64,000 bases of DNA from Methylobacterium sp. DB0501 (lineage in GTDB: Bacteria > Pseudomonadota > Alphaproteobacteria > Rhizobiales > Beijerinckiaceae). Below the pieces are notes generated by a model. That model worked only from the letters and a program-made list of their open reading frames with translations. It made no database searches and was not told where the DNA came from. Shown here piece by piece: positions 54,823 through 63,889 of the stretch; positions within the stretch are counted from its first letter, which is position 1, and every line of letters begins with the position of its first letter. The DNA lies in contig NZ_JAAKGV010000001.1 of assembly GCF_011043735.1 (NCBI RefSeq), forward strand, positions 496,001-560,000. The letters run 5' to 3'. Position numbers and translations under genes: made by a program.

Positions 54823-55926
54823 TCACGCCGCCAGCGGGTGGCGCGACCGGTGCGGCAGGGCACGGCCGTCGCCGTCGAACAGGTGCGTCGCCGACGGATC
54901 GATCGTCAGGCGGATCGCCTCGCCGGTGCGCACCGGGGCGCTGCCCTCGATCTGCGCCACCACGGTGGCGCCGTCCGCGACCGCCACGTGCGCCAGCGTC
55001 AGGCCGCCGAGGCGCTCGACGTGGCTGACCTCGCCGGCGAGCGCCCCGTCGGATCCGGGCTTGAGCGCCTCCGGGCGGATGCCGAGCGTCACGCCGGTGC
55101 CCGGCGCGGCGCGGGTGCCGTCCACCGGCACCACCACCTCGCCGCCGCCCGGCAGCGCCACCCGCACGCCGGCCGGATCGGCCCCCGTCGCGCGCACCGG
55201 CAGCAGGTTCATGCGCGGGCTGCCGATGAAGCCGGCCACGAACAGGTTCGCCGGGTGATGGTAGAGTTCGAGGGGCGAGCCGACCTGCTCGATGCGCCCG
55301 GCCTGCAGCACAACGATCTTGTCGGCCATCGTCATCGCCTCGACCTGGTCGTGGGTGACGTAGATCATCGTGGCCTTGAGGTCGCGGTGGAGCCGCGCCA
55401 GCTCGATCCGCATCTGGCCGCGCAAAGCCGCATCGAGGTTCGAGAGCGGCTCGTCGAACAGGAAGATCTTGGGGTGGCGCACGATCGCCCGGCCGATCGC
55501 GACGCGCTGGCGCTGGCCGCCGGACAGGTCCTTCGGCTTGCGGTCGAGATAGGCGTCGAGCTGGAGGATGCGCGAGGCCTCCGCCACCTTGGCGGCGCGC
55601 TCGGCCTTCGAGGCGCCGGCGAGCTTGAGGGCGAAGGCCATGTTGTCGCGCACGCTCATATGCGGATAGAGCGCGTAGGACTGGAACACCATGGCGAGCC
55701 CGCGATCGGCGGGGCCGACATCGTTGATGCGCGTCCCGTCGATGAACAGGTCGCCGTCGGTGATCTCTTCCAGGCCGGCGATCATCCGCAGCAGCGTCGA
55801 CTTCCCGCAGCCCGACGGGCCGACGAAGACCGCGAATTCGCGGTCGGCGATGTCGAGATCGACGCCCTTGATGATCTCGGTGGTGCCGTAGCTCTTGCGC
55901 AATCCGCGCAGGCGAAGGGTTGCCAT
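54823..55926 (-). CDS. smoK: Polyol ABC transporter ATP-binding protein
   Basis: Nucleotide-binding subunit of 367 residues of the MalK/UgpC/SmoK class. Walker A GPSGCGKST, signature LSGGQRQR, Walker B FLFDEPLSNLD and the H-loop YVTHDQ are intact. The C-terminal OB-type regulatory domain (IGSPRMNLLPVRA ... GIRPEALKPG) is present. Start ATG 55926 follows the permease gene by 11 bp; a longer frame upstream is spurious. The symbol follows sorbitol/mannitol transporters and is a best guess. Confidence 0.9.
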   Translation of the reverse strand: MATLRLRGLRKSYGTTEIIKGVDLDIADREFAVFVGPSGCGKSTLLRMIAGLEEITDGDLFIDGTRINDVGPADRGLAMVFQSYALYPHMSVRDNMAFALKLAGASKAERAAKVAEASRILQLDAYLDRKPKDLSGGQRQRVAIGRAIVRHPKIFLFDEPLSNLDAALRGQMRIELARLHRDLKATMIYVTHDQVEAMTMADKIVVLQAGRIEQVGSPLELYHHPANLFVAGFIGSPRMNLLPVRATGADPAGVRVALPGGGEVVVPVDGTRAAPGTGVTLGIRPEALKPGSDGALAGEVSHVERLGGLTLAHVAVADGATVVAQIEGSAPVRTGEAIRLTIDPSATHLFDGDGRALPHRSRHPLAA

Positions 55927-55937
55927 GGCGAAGGCTC

Positions 55938-56756
55938 CTACTTGACGGCGCCGAAGGTGAGGCCGCGCACCAGCTGGCGCTGCGACAGCCAGCCGAAGAC
56001 CAGGATCGGCGCCACCGCCACCGTCGAGGCGGCGGACAGCTTGGCGAAGAACAGCCCCTGTGGGCTCGAGAACGAGGCGATGAAGGCGGTGAGGGGGGCC
56101 GCCGCCGACGAGGTCAGGTTGAGGCTCCAGAACGCCTCGTTCCAGCACAGGATCAGCGAGAGCAGGCCCGTCGAGGCGACCCCCGGGAGGGTCAGCGGCA
56201 GGAGCAGGTGCCAGACCTCGGCGCCGGTGCGCGCCCCGTCCATCCGTCCGGCCTCCAGGATGTCGTGCGGCACCTCCTTGAAGAAGGTGAACAGCATCCA
56301 GACCACGATCGGCAGGTTCATCAGCGTGTAGACGACGATGAGGCCGAACCGGGTATCGAGGAGGCCGAGGGTGCGGAACAGGAGGTAGATCGGCACCAGC
56401 ACGCCCACGGAAGGCAGCATCTTGGTCGAGAGCATCCAGAGCAGCGTCGAGCGGGTGCGCTTCGTCGGGTGGAAGGCCATGACGTAGGCGGCCGGAATCG
56501 CGAGAGCGAGCGCCAATACCGTGCCGCCGACCGAGATGATCACCGAGTTGAGCGCGAAGGACAGGTAATCGGCCCGGGCCAGCACCTCGCCGTAGCTCTG
56601 GAGCGTCGGCGTGAAGGTGAGGGACGGGTTCACCGCCTCCGGCTCGCTCTTGAGGCTGGTGAGCAGCATCCACAAGAGCGGGAAGAACAGCACGAAGGCC
56701 GCGCCCCAGCCGAGAACCGCGATGCCGATGCGCTTCGGCAAGCTCTGCTTCACCAT
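55938..56756 (-). CDS. smoG: Polyol ABC transporter permease (SmoG/MalG type)
   Basis: Inner-membrane permease of 272 residues from MVKQSLPKRIG. Six transmembrane helices, and the cytoplasmic EAA loop is visible as EVPHDILEAGRMDGARTGAEVWHLLLPLTLPG. The end QRQLVRGLTFGAVK is characteristic of MalG-type sugar and polyol permeases. It follows the partner permease by one base. Confidence 0.92.
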   Translation of the reverse strand: MVKQSLPKRIGIAVLGWGAAFVLFFPLLWMLLTSLKSEPEAVNPSLTFTPTLQSYGEVLARADYLSFALNSVIISVGGTVLALALAIPAAYVMAFHPTKRTRSTLLWMLSTKMLPSVGVLVPIYLLFRTLGLLDTRFGLIVVYTLMNLPIVVWMLFTFFKEVPHDILEAGRMDGARTGAEVWHLLLPLTLPGVASTGLLSLILCWNEAFWSLNLTSSAAAPLTAFIASFSSPQGLFFAKLSAASTVAVAPILVFGWLSQRQLVRGLTFGAVK

Positions 56757-56757
56757 C

Positions 56758-57648
56758 CTACACCTCCAGCCGGCGCGCGATGGTGCGCACGAGGAAGAAC
56801 GCCACGATGTTGGCGAGCACGATCGCCACCACGCCGCCGGCCGAAGCGCCGCCGACATCGTATTGCAGGAGGGCGCGGGCGTAGATCAGGAAGGCGAGGT
56901 TGGTGGTGGCGTTGCCGGGCCCGCCCGCCGTCGTCACGTAGATCTCGGCGAAGACGGTGAGCAGGAAGATCGTCTCGATCATCACCACCACGCTGATCGC
57001 CCGGGAGAGGTGCGGCAGCACGATGTAGACGAACTGCGCCACCGCGCCGGCCCCGTCCATCCGGGCGGCCTCCAGCTGCTCGCGGTCGAGGGATTGGACC
57101 GCGGTGAGCAGGATCAGGAGCGCGAAGGGCAGCCACTCCCACGACACGATCAGGATGACCGAGAGCAGGGGATACTCGGCGAACCAGTCGATGGCGGGGA
57201 GGCCCAGCGCCCGGGCCACGGCGCCGAAGACGCCGTAGATCGGGTGCATCATCAGGTTCTTCCAGATCAGCGCTGCCACCGTCGGCATGACGAAGAACGG
57301 CGCGATCGCGAAGAGGCGCGCGATGTTGCGGCCCGGGAACGGCTGGTCGAACAGCACCGCCAGCAGCGTGCCGCCGACCACGGTGATGATCAGCACCGCG
57401 CCGACGAGGACGAGGGTGTTGGTGAGCGAGGCCCAGAAATCCGGATCGGTGACCAGGAACTCGTAATTGTCGAGGCCCGCGAAGCCCGTCACCGTCGGGT
57501 CGAGCAGGTTGTAGCGCTGAAGCGAGAACCACACGGTCATCACCAGCGGCACGATCATCCAGATCAGCAGCACGGTGACCGAGGGGCCGATGAACGGCAG
57601 GCCGTTGAAGCGGCGCCCCTTGGCGGGGGCCGTGGTGGGCGTGGACAT
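56758..57648 (-). CDS. smoF: Polyol ABC transporter permease (SmoF/MalF type)
   Basis: Inner-membrane permease of 296 residues. Six transmembrane helices, and the EAA loop QLEAARMDGAGAVAQFVYIVLPHLSR faces the ATPase. The opening FNGLPFIGPSVTVLLIWMIVPLVMTVWFSLQRYNLL and GGPGNATTNLAFLIYARAL are typical of polyol-type MalF permeases. Start ATG 57648; 72 bp separate it from the binding-protein gene. Confidence 0.92.
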   Translation of the reverse strand: MSTPTTAPAKGRRFNGLPFIGPSVTVLLIWMIVPLVMTVWFSLQRYNLLDPTVTGFAGLDNYEFLVTDPDFWASLTNTLVLVGAVLIITVVGGTLLAVLFDQPFPGRNIARLFAIAPFFVMPTVAALIWKNLMMHPIYGVFGAVARALGLPAIDWFAEYPLLSVILIVSWEWLPFALLILLTAVQSLDREQLEAARMDGAGAVAQFVYIVLPHLSRAISVVVMIETIFLLTVFAEIYVTTAGGPGNATTNLAFLIYARALLQYDVGGASAGGVVAIVLANIVAFFLVRTIARRLEV

Positions 57649-57720
57649 GGCCGTCTCCGCGCGGCGCCGGTCGGGTCGGGGCCGCCTTTGGTCGGCGGCC
57701 CCGGTCTCGCGAAGCGGGTC

Positions 57721-59031
57721 CTATTTCGGGTAGCCGGCCTGCCGCATCGTCCGCTCGGTCGCCGATTGCGCGGCCTTGAGCGCCGCGTCGATCGTCTGCT
57801 GGCCGGTGAGCGTCGCCGCCACGGTCTGGCCGACCTGGGTGCCGATGCCCTGGAATTCGGGGATCGCCACGAATTGCGCGCCGGTATAGGGGCGCGGGTT
57901 CCTGGTCTGGCCGTTCGGGTTGGCGCTGTCGATCGCCTTTAGGACGAAGCCCGCGAAGGGCGCGGCCTTCTGGTAGTCGGGGCTCTTGTAGGTCGATTCG
58001 CGGGTGCCCGGCGGCACCGCGACCCAGCCGTTTTCCTTGGCCACCATCTCGACATACGCCTTGCTGGTCGCCCAGGCGACGAAGGTCTTGGCGGCGTCCT
58101 TCTGCTTGGACGAGGCCGGGATGCCGAGGTTCCAGCTCCACAGCCAGGTCGGGCCGCCCTTGAAGCTGCCGGTCGGCATCGGCGCGAAGGCGACCTTGTC
58201 GGCGACCTGCGACTGCTTCGGGTCGTAGAGCAGGCCGGCCGCGACGGTGGAATCGATCCAGATCGCGCAGCGGCCGCTGGCGAACAGAGCCAGGTTCTCG
58301 TTGAAGCCGTTCGAGGTCGCGCCGGGAGGGCCGTAATTCTTCAGGACATCGGTGTAGTAGGTGAGCGCGTTCTTCCATTCCGGCGTGTCGATCGTGGTCT
58401 TCCAGCCCTCGCCGAACCACTGGCCGCCGAAGGTGTCGACCAGCGTGGTCACGTAGGCCATGTTCTCGCCCCAGCCCGGCTTGCCGCGCAGGCAGAGGCC
58501 GTAGGTCTGGCTGGCCTTGTCGGTGAGCTTGGCGGCGAAGCTCTTGATCTCGTCGTAGGTCGGCGCTGCCGGCATGGTCAGGCCGGCCTTGTCGAACAGG
58601 TCCTTGCGATAATAGGTCATCGCGCTCTCGCCGTAGAACGGCAGCGCGTAGAGCTTGCCGTCCCGGCTCACGCCTTCGCGGACGGTCTTGAGGATGTCGC
58701 CCGCGTCATAGTCGGCCGGCAGGCCGTCCATCGGCTCGAGCCAGTTCTGACGCGCCCAGATCGGCACCTCGTAATTGCCGATGGTCAGCACGTCGAACTG
58801 GCCGGCCCGGGTGGCGATGTCGGTGGTGACGCGCTGGCGCAGCACGTTCTCCTCCAGCACCACCCAGCGCAGCTTGATGTCCGGATGCGCCTTCTCGAAG
58901 GCCGAGGACAGCTTCTGCATCACCACCATGTCGCCGTTGTTGACGGTGGCGATGGTGAGCGTCGACTCGGCGAGCGCCGGGCTGCCGGCAAGGAGGGAAG
59001 CGGCGAGCAGCAGGGTTCGCGTCCGTGTCAC
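57721..59031 (-). CDS. smoE: Polyol ABC transporter substrate-binding protein
   Basis: Periplasmic solute-binding protein of 436 residues. The signal peptide (basic TRTR, hydrophobic core, ALA-ES cut) is followed by a class I-type binding protein opening LTIATVNNGDMVVMQKLSSAFEKAHPDIKLRWVVLEENVLRQRVTTDIATRAGQFDVLTIGNYEVPIWARQNWL. The family is the sorbitol/mannitol-binding group. Further motifs are YYRKDLFDKAG and WSWNLGIPASSKQKDAA. It is the first gene of the transporter set. Confidence 0.92.
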   Translation of the reverse strand: MTRTRTLLLAASLLAGSPALAESTLTIATVNNGDMVVMQKLSSAFEKAHPDIKLRWVVLEENVLRQRVTTDIATRAGQFDVLTIGNYEVPIWARQNWLEPMDGLPADYDAGDILKTVREGVSRDGKLYALPFYGESAMTYYRKDLFDKAGLTMPAAPTYDEIKSFAAKLTDKASQTYGLCLRGKPGWGENMAYVTTLVDTFGGQWFGEGWKTTIDTPEWKNALTYYTDVLKNYGPPGATSNGFNENLALFASGRCAIWIDSTVAAGLLYDPKQSQVADKVAFAPMPTGSFKGGPTWLWSWNLGIPASSKQKDAAKTFVAWATSKAYVEMVAKENGWVAVPPGTRESTYKSPDYQKAAPFAGFVLKAIDSANPNGQTRNPRPYTGAQFVAIPEFQGIGTQVGQTVAATLTGQQTIDAALKAAQSATERTMRQAGYPK

Positions 59032-59194
59032 GTCATGTCCTCCCGTCGTGCCGTTCCTCCCGCAGGGGACGGCCTTGTGCGCAATTGGTGAGGGTCCGGC
59101 GGGGTGGCGTCAAGCACGGAGCGCGGGCGGCCGTGTCGCGGCGTCCAGGGCGCGCGGGAGAGGATTTTGCGTTGTAGAGTTATAGCTCGACGGA

Positions 59195-59386
59195 GTGCCG
59201 AAGGGTAAGCTCTCCGCGGAGAGGTCTTTCGACGGTGAGGCGCGGGATTGTCCGGAGCGGGGGATGTGCCTCGTTTTGGAAATTCGGCGAGTATCGTCGG
59301 GCAAGGATAACCTCGCCGCAAAGCATCTCGCGAATCAGGAGTGGCGACATGCCTCCTGTAACCGTTCCAGGGGACGCCACCGATAG
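59195..59386 (+). pseudogene. Remnant of a RelE/Gp49-type toxin
   Basis: A plus-strand frame of 63 codons overlapping the antitoxin start. Its C-terminal part reads ERGMCLVLEIRRVSSGKDNLAAKHLANQEW, which parallels the end of phage Gp49/HigB-type toxins (RG-x-x-LVLLL-x-GGDKS...DI-x-x-AK-x-LA-x-EW). The N-terminal two thirds of such toxins (about 60 residues) are not seen, and the GGDKS-equivalent is altered. I read it as a decayed toxin. Confidence 0.45.
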
Positions 59387-59714
59387 CCTCGATACGCCGG
59401 AGCGCATCGCCCACGAGCTGAACGCCATTCTCGAGGAAGCGGATCCCGCGCTTCTGGCCGTCGCACGCGGCGGCATTGCCAGGGCGCAGGGCATGACCCG
59501 GATCGCCAAGGCGATCGGCCTGTTGGCGGAAGCCCCGTACCGGACCCCGTCCGACAAGGGGAACCCGCAGCTCGCGACCCTGCTGGCCGTGCTCAACGCG
59601 CTCGGCCTGAGGCTGCCGTCGTGCCGGCGGCCGGGCCGGCCTGACGCGGCCGCCCCGACGGACGGTCACGCCGCCCGCCGCGCCGCCTCGTCCAGCGTCG
59701 CCTGGATGCCCTGA
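59349..59714 (+). CDS. Addiction-module antidote protein (HTH type)
   Basis: Encodes 121 residues from MPPVTVPGDATDSLDTPERIAHELN. The core EDADPALLAVARGG-like segment (ILEEADPALLAVARGGIARAQGMTRIAKAIGLLAEAPYRTPSDKGNPQLATLLAVLNALGLRL) is the HI1420-type antidote, an HTH protein that binds its own operator and neutralises a Gp49-like toxin. The last 40 residues (after GLRL) are GC-driven tail overlapping the end of the dehydrogenase gene by 49 bp. It sits inside the minus-strand polyol operon but runs on the plus strand. An intact toxin is missing. Confidence 0.75.
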   Translation: MPPVTVPGDATDSLDTPERIAHELNAILEEADPALLAVARGGIARAQGMTRIAKAIGLLAEAPYRTPSDKGNPQLATLLAVLNALGLRLPSCRRPGRPDAAAPTDGHAARRAASSSVAWMP

Positions 59715-61156
59715 CCGTAGAGCATCCCGAGCCATGCCGCGACCGGCTCCGCGAGGCGCGGGTCGTCGCCGAGCTCGCCGAAGAGCGGACGGATGCCGAG
59801 GAGCGGACGCGGATCCGGGCCGCCCTCGATCGCCTTCTCGCGCAGGAGCGCCGCCATCGGATGGCGCACCTCGATCGCGCCGCCGTTCTCGTCCTCGCCC
59901 CGCACCCGGCGCAGCCAGGCGGCGAGCGCCAGCGCCAGGAACGCGATGCTGCCGCCCTGCTCCAGCCGGCCGCGGATCGGGTCGACCAGGACGTTGAGCG
60001 GTGCGTCGGTGTTGACCCGTTCCACCGTGTCGCGGATCGCCGGGTTGGCGAAGCGCGCGACGAGGGTGCGCTTGTACTCGGCGAGGTCGATCCCCGGCAC
60101 CGGCGGGACGGTCGGGCCGGTCTCGCGGTCCATCAGCGCCGTCATCACCGCGGCGATGCGCGGATCGGCCATCGCTTCGTCGATGGTGACGTAGCCGGCG
60201 AGCCGGCCGAGCCCCGAGACCGCGAGGTGGCTGCCGTTGAGGAGCCGCAGCTTCATGAACTCGTAGGGCGCCACGTCCTCGACGAACTGCGCCCCCACCG
60301 TCTCCCAGGCCGGACGCCCGGCGGGGAAGCGGTCCTCGATCACCCACTGGGTGAAGGTCTCGCTGAAGACCGGCCAGGCGTCGGCGAGACCGTGGCGCCT
60401 GGCCAGGGCCGCGACATCCGCCGGCGCCGTCACCGGGGTGATGCGGTCGACCATCGTCGAGGGGAAGGCGACCTCGGCGGCGATCCACGCGGCGAGACCG
60501 GGGTCGCGCAGCCGGGCGAGGGCCACCACCGCGTCGCGCAGCACGTCGCCGTTATGCTGGATGTTGTCGCAGGTGAGCGGGGTGAACGGCGCCCGGCCGG
60601 CTGCGCGCCGCCGCCGCAGGGCCTCGACGATGACCCCGACGGCGCTCCTCGGCCGCTCGGGCGCGGCGAGGTCGGCGCGGATCAGCGGGTGGTCGGGATC
60701 GAGCCGCTTCGTCGCCGGATCGAGGCAGTAGCCGTTCTCGGTCACCGTGAGGCTGACGATGCGGATCGCCGGATCGTCGATCGCGTCGAGGATTGCCGCG
60801 GTGGTCTCGCCCGCGAAGGCGATCCCGGCGAGCGACCCGATCACCGTCACGGTCTCGTCCGCGCCCTCGCGCTCGACGAGGGTGTAGAGCGCGTCCTGCG
60901 GCGCCAGCGCGTCGATCATCCGCCGGTCGCCCGGCATCAGCCCGACTCCGAGGATGCCGAAGGCGAGGGCGTCCGGGTCCCGCTCCATCAGGTCGTGGGT
61001 GTAGCGGGCCATGTGCGCCCGGTGGAACCCGCCGAGCCCGAGATGGACGATGCCCGCCCGCACCCGCGCCACGTCGTAGCCGGGCGCCCGGACGCTCGGC
61101 GCGAGGGACGCCAGCGTGGCGCGGCTGAGGGATACGGGGGCGCGGTCTGTGCTCAT
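59666..61156 (-). CDS. Mannitol dehydrogenase-family protein
   Basis: Long-chain polyol dehydrogenase of 496 residues (mannitol 2-dehydrogenase/fructuronate reductase family) that oxidises mannitol, arabitol or related polyols with NAD. Landmarks: GIVHLGLGGFHRAHMARYTHDLM (cofactor-binding strand), TVTENGYCLD, TCDNIQHNGDVLRDAV, PSTMVDRITP, and KLRLLNGSHLAVSGLG with the catalytic Lys and Asn. Start ATG 61156; a much longer frame upstream is overlap of other sequence. It is the first enzyme gene of the polyol operon. Confidence 0.95.
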   Translation of the reverse strand: MSTDRAPVSLSRATLASLAPSVRAPGYDVARVRAGIVHLGLGGFHRAHMARYTHDLMERDPDALAFGILGVGLMPGDRRMIDALAPQDALYTLVEREGADETVTVIGSLAGIAFAGETTAAILDAIDDPAIRIVSLTVTENGYCLDPATKRLDPDHPLIRADLAAPERPRSAVGVIVEALRRRRAAGRAPFTPLTCDNIQHNGDVLRDAVVALARLRDPGLAAWIAAEVAFPSTMVDRITPVTAPADVAALARRHGLADAWPVFSETFTQWVIEDRFPAGRPAWETVGAQFVEDVAPYEFMKLRLLNGSHLAVSGLGRLAGYVTIDEAMADPRIAAVMTALMDRETGPTVPPVPGIDLAEYKRTLVARFANPAIRDTVERVNTDAPLNVLVDPIRGRLEQGGSIAFLALALAAWLRRVRGEDENGGAIEVRHPMAALLREKAIEGGPDPRPLLGIRPLFGELGDDPRLAEPVAAWLGMLYGQGIQATLDEAARRAA

Positions 61157-61572
61157 GGTCTGGCTCGGGCTCGCGTCGGGCGCAGGGCGCCCTCGATGGC
61201 TTCTGATTAGTGCGCGGCTACGGCAGCGTCGATGGTGGGGGCGGCCGATCGAGCTTTTCCGGGCCGTGCGCGACGCCGCGGGGGCGTGGCGTCGGCCTGG
61301 AAGGCGGCGCAGGCCGGATAGCCCGTCACGGCTCATGACCGCCTCGTGGTCCGGGACCGGGAGGCCCCATGCGCGGTGCCGGCGCCCACGCGCCTCGATC
61401 TCCTGTGGCATCCGCCCCCTGGCCCGCGCCCTTGGCCGGGACGTCCGGCGCGGGCGGGCGGACGGGGTCGCCCTGACCGAACTGGGGTTCGTCGCGCGGG
61501 CGGCGGATGGCGGGCTGTCGAGCGAGGCGGACGGGGTCGCCACGACGATCAGGATCGCCGCGTAGGGTGCGC
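61157..61572. other. Intergenic region between dehydrogenase and LysR
   Basis: About 415 bp of very GC-rich DNA. Open frames exist on both strands, but none carries a family motif. It holds the promoter side of the polyol operon and the end of the LysR gene. I see no gene here. Confidence 0.4.
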
Positions 61573-62526
61573 TCATCCTGAACCCGCGTCCTGCCCCGCC
61601 TCCTCCCGCATGGCCGCGAGCCCCAGGCGGACGTGGTCGCGAAACAGCCGCACCCGGGCCGGCAGCTCGCGCCCGGCGAGGCTGACGGCGCGGAGCACCC
61701 CGCCGCGGCTCGCCCAGTCCGGCAGCACCGGCACCAGGGCGCCGTCCTTGAGCGCCCGGGCCGCCACCAGGCTCGGAATGTGGCCGATCCCGGCCCCGGC
61801 CCGGGTCAGCCGCAGCACCGTGGCGTAATCGGTGGCGCGGACCGCAGGCCGGGCGCTGATCTGGCCCTCCCGGCCCTGGCCGTCGGAGAGCCGCACCGGC
61901 GCGGAGCCCAGGCGCTCGCGCGACAGGATCAGGTCGTGGTCGGGGAGGGCGTCGAGGGAGGCCGGCGCGCCCCGCGCGGCGAGGTAGGCCGGGGCGGCGT
62001 AGAGGCCGATCACCAGGCTCGCCAGGACCGGGGCGCGGTAGCCGCCATCCTGCCCCTCGCCGCTGCCGAGGCGGAGCGCCAGGTCGATGCGGTTGGCGGC
62101 GAGGTCGAGCCGCGTGTCGGTGATGAGGAGGTCGATCGTGACCTGCGGGTAGCGCGCCCGGAAGGACGCGACGAGGTCGGGCATCACCTCGATGCCGAAA
62201 TCGATCGAGGTGGTGACCCGCAGATGGCCGCGGGGCAGGGTGCGGGCGTCCCGCGCCGTCTCCAGCGCCCCGTCGAGGAGCGCGAGGCTCTCCTGCGCCT
62301 TGGCGTGGAAGGCCAGCCCCTCGACCGTCGGCGAGACCGCCCGCGGCGTGCGGGCGAGCAGGGTGACGCCGAGTTCCTGTTCCAGCCGCGAGACCCGGCG
62401 GCTGATGCTCCCCTTGGTTTCCCCCAGGATTTCCGCCGCCTGGGTCACAGTTCCGTGATCGACGACGGCACAAAACGCCCGCACATCGGAGAGCGCACCC
62501 CGGAAGGTTTCCGATCCAACAACCAT
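61573..62526 (-). CDS. LysR-family transcriptional regulator
   Basis: Encodes 317 residues. DNA-binding head: ALSDVRAFCAVVDHGTVTQAAEILGETKGSISRRVSRLEQELGVTLLARTPRAVSPTVEG. The effector domain follows (HLRVTTSIDFGIEVMPDLVASFRARYPQVTIDLLITDTRLDLAANRIDLALRLG, the CrgA/AaeR-like subtype). It is 416 bp upstream of, and on the same strand as, the polyol operon and divergent from the YceI genes, so either could be controlled by it. Confidence 0.93.
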   Translation of the reverse strand: MVVGSETFRGALSDVRAFCAVVDHGTVTQAAEILGETKGSISRRVSRLEQELGVTLLARTPRAVSPTVEGLAFHAKAQESLALLDGALETARDARTLPRGHLRVTTSIDFGIEVMPDLVASFRARYPQVTIDLLITDTRLDLAANRIDLALRLGSGEGQDGGYRAPVLASLVIGLYAAPAYLAARGAPASLDALPDHDLILSRERLGSAPVRLSDGQGREGQISARPAVRATDYATVLRLTRAGAGIGHIPSLVAARALKDGALVPVLPDWASRGGVLRAVSLAGRELPARVRLFRDHVRLGLAAMREEAGQDAGSG

Positions 62527-62645
62527 GTGTCCCGGTTTAGCTGTCTTACGCCCGCGACGGAACCGGCTTAATCCGACCGCCGCAAGACGGGTTGCGGATG
62601 CCCTGATCGCAGGCCCGCCCGCCCCCGCCGTTACGGAGTGTTCTC

Positions 62646-63257
62646 GTGAAGCTGTCCGTCCTCGCCCTCGGCCTCGCCGCCGGTCTCGCCCTCGCCGCCC
62701 CGGCCAGCGCCCAGGCGACCCGCGACCCCGCCCAGATCCAGGCGGGCACCTACACGGTCGATCCGGGCCACACCCAGGCGCTGTTCACGGTCAACCATTT
62801 CGGCTTCTCGCCCTATACGGGCATCTTCTCGGACGTCTCGGGCACCCTGGAACTGCAGCCGGCCAAGCCCGCCGAGAGCCGCCTGAAGGTCACCATTCCG
62901 GTGAAGTCGCTCTACGCGCCGAGCCAGCACATGACGGACTCGCTGAAGAGCGACAAGTGGCTCGACGCCACCCAGTTCCCGGAGATGACCTTCACCTCGA
63001 CGAAGATCACGCCCGAGGGCAAGGACAAGGCGAAGGTCGCCGGCGATCTCACCCTCCACGGCGTGACCAAGCCCGTGATCCTCGAGGTGACGCTGGTCGG
63101 GGCCGGCACCAACCCGATCAACAAGAAGGCCACCGTCGGCTTCGAGGCCAAGGGCACGCTCAAGCGCTCGGAATTCGGCGTGAAGACATTCGTGCCGGCC
63201 GTCAGCGACGAGGTCCAGCTGACCCTGCACGGCGCCTTCGAGCGCAAGGACCAGTGA
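62646..63257 (+). CDS. YceI-family periplasmic protein
   Basis: Encodes 203 residues: a signal peptide (cut after ...APASA) and the YceI lipocalin-like barrel that binds isoprenoid-type lipids. Motifs: TYTVDPGHTQALFTVNHFGFSPYTGIF, MTFTSTKITPEGKDKAKVAGDLTLHGVTKPVILEVTL, FEAKGTLKRSEFGVKTFVP. First of a YceI-cytochrome b561-YceI set. Confidence 0.94.
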   Translation: MKLSVLALGLAAGLALAAPASAQATRDPAQIQAGTYTVDPGHTQALFTVNHFGFSPYTGIFSDVSGTLELQPAKPAESRLKVTIPVKSLYAPSQHMTDSLKSDKWLDATQFPEMTFTSTKITPEGKDKAKVAGDLTLHGVTKPVILEVTLVGAGTNPINKKATVGFEAKGTLKRSEFGVKTFVPAVSDEVQLTLHGAFERKDQ

Positions 63258-63283
63258 ACCGGAACGCCGGAGGTTTTTGAACC

Positions 63284-63889
63284 ATGCACACGGTCGCGAC
63301 ACCCCGCCGCTACACCCTCGTGGCGATCGTGCTGCACTGGCTGATCGCTCTCGGCATCCTGGCCCTGCTGGGCCTCGGCCTCGCGATGACGCGGGGCTCC
63401 CTGTCGCCGATGGATCGCTTCGCGTTCTACCAGTGGCACAAGTCGGTCGGCCTCACGGTGCTGGGGCTGATGGTCCTTCGCGTCGCGTGGCGCCTGTTCC
63501 GGGCGCCGCCGCCGTTGCCAGAGACGATGCCGAAGGCCGAGCGGCGGGCGGCGGGCGCGGCGCACCTGGCGCTCTACGGGCTGCTGCTTGCCATGCCGCT
63601 CGTCGGCTGGGCGATGGTCTCGGCCTCGCCCTACAACATCCCCACGGTGCTCTACGGGGTGATCCCGTGGCCGCACCTGCCGGTCCTGCCCGAATTGCCC
63701 AACAAGGCGGCGGTCGAAGGCGTGCTGAAGCTCGTGCACAGCTACGGCGCCTGGCTGCTGATCGCCCTGCTCCTCCTGCATGTCGGCGCGGCCCTGCGCC
63801 ATCACCTCGCGCTGCGCGACGACACCCTGTGGCGGATGCTGCCCCTGGTGCCGCGCCCGGGTGCGAAACCCGAGGTTTCCTCGCGATGA
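63284..63889 (+). CDS. Cytochrome b561 family protein
   Basis: Inner-membrane di-heme cytochrome of 201 residues with four transmembrane helices. Heme-ligand histidines are placed as expected: HWLIALGI in helix 1, QWHKSVGL in helix 2, LAHSYGAWLLIALLLLHVGAALRHH-like in the last helix (VHSYGAWLLIALLLLHVGAALRHH). It probably passes electrons between the quinone pool and periplasmic or lipid-bound partners. Its stop overlaps the next gene's start (ATGA). Confidence 0.94.
   Translation: MHTVATPRRYTLVAIVLHWLIALGILALLGLGLAMTRGSLSPMDRFAFYQWHKSVGLTVLGLMVLRVAWRLFRAPPPLPETMPKAERRAAGAAHLALYGLLLAMPLVGWAMVSASPYNIPTVLYGVIPWPHLPVLPELPNKAAVEGVLKLVHSYGAWLLIALLLLHVGAALRHHLALRDDTLWRMLPLVPRPGAKPEVSSR

Noticed and set aside
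55927-56673. In-frame extension of the ABC ATPase gene upstream of 55926
   Set aside because: It is fully antisense-free overlap of the permease gene; ATG 55926 with the family start MATLRLRGLRKSYG is clear.
61116-61565. Plus-strand frame between the dehydrogenase and LysR genes
   Set aside because: It is dominated by arginine, alanine and glycine as expected of shadow frames in very GC-rich DNA and has no motif.
61157-62473. Long in-frame extension upstream of the mannitol dehydrogenase
   Set aside because: It reads through the intergenic region and an alternate frame of the LysR gene; ATG 61156 gives the normal family length.
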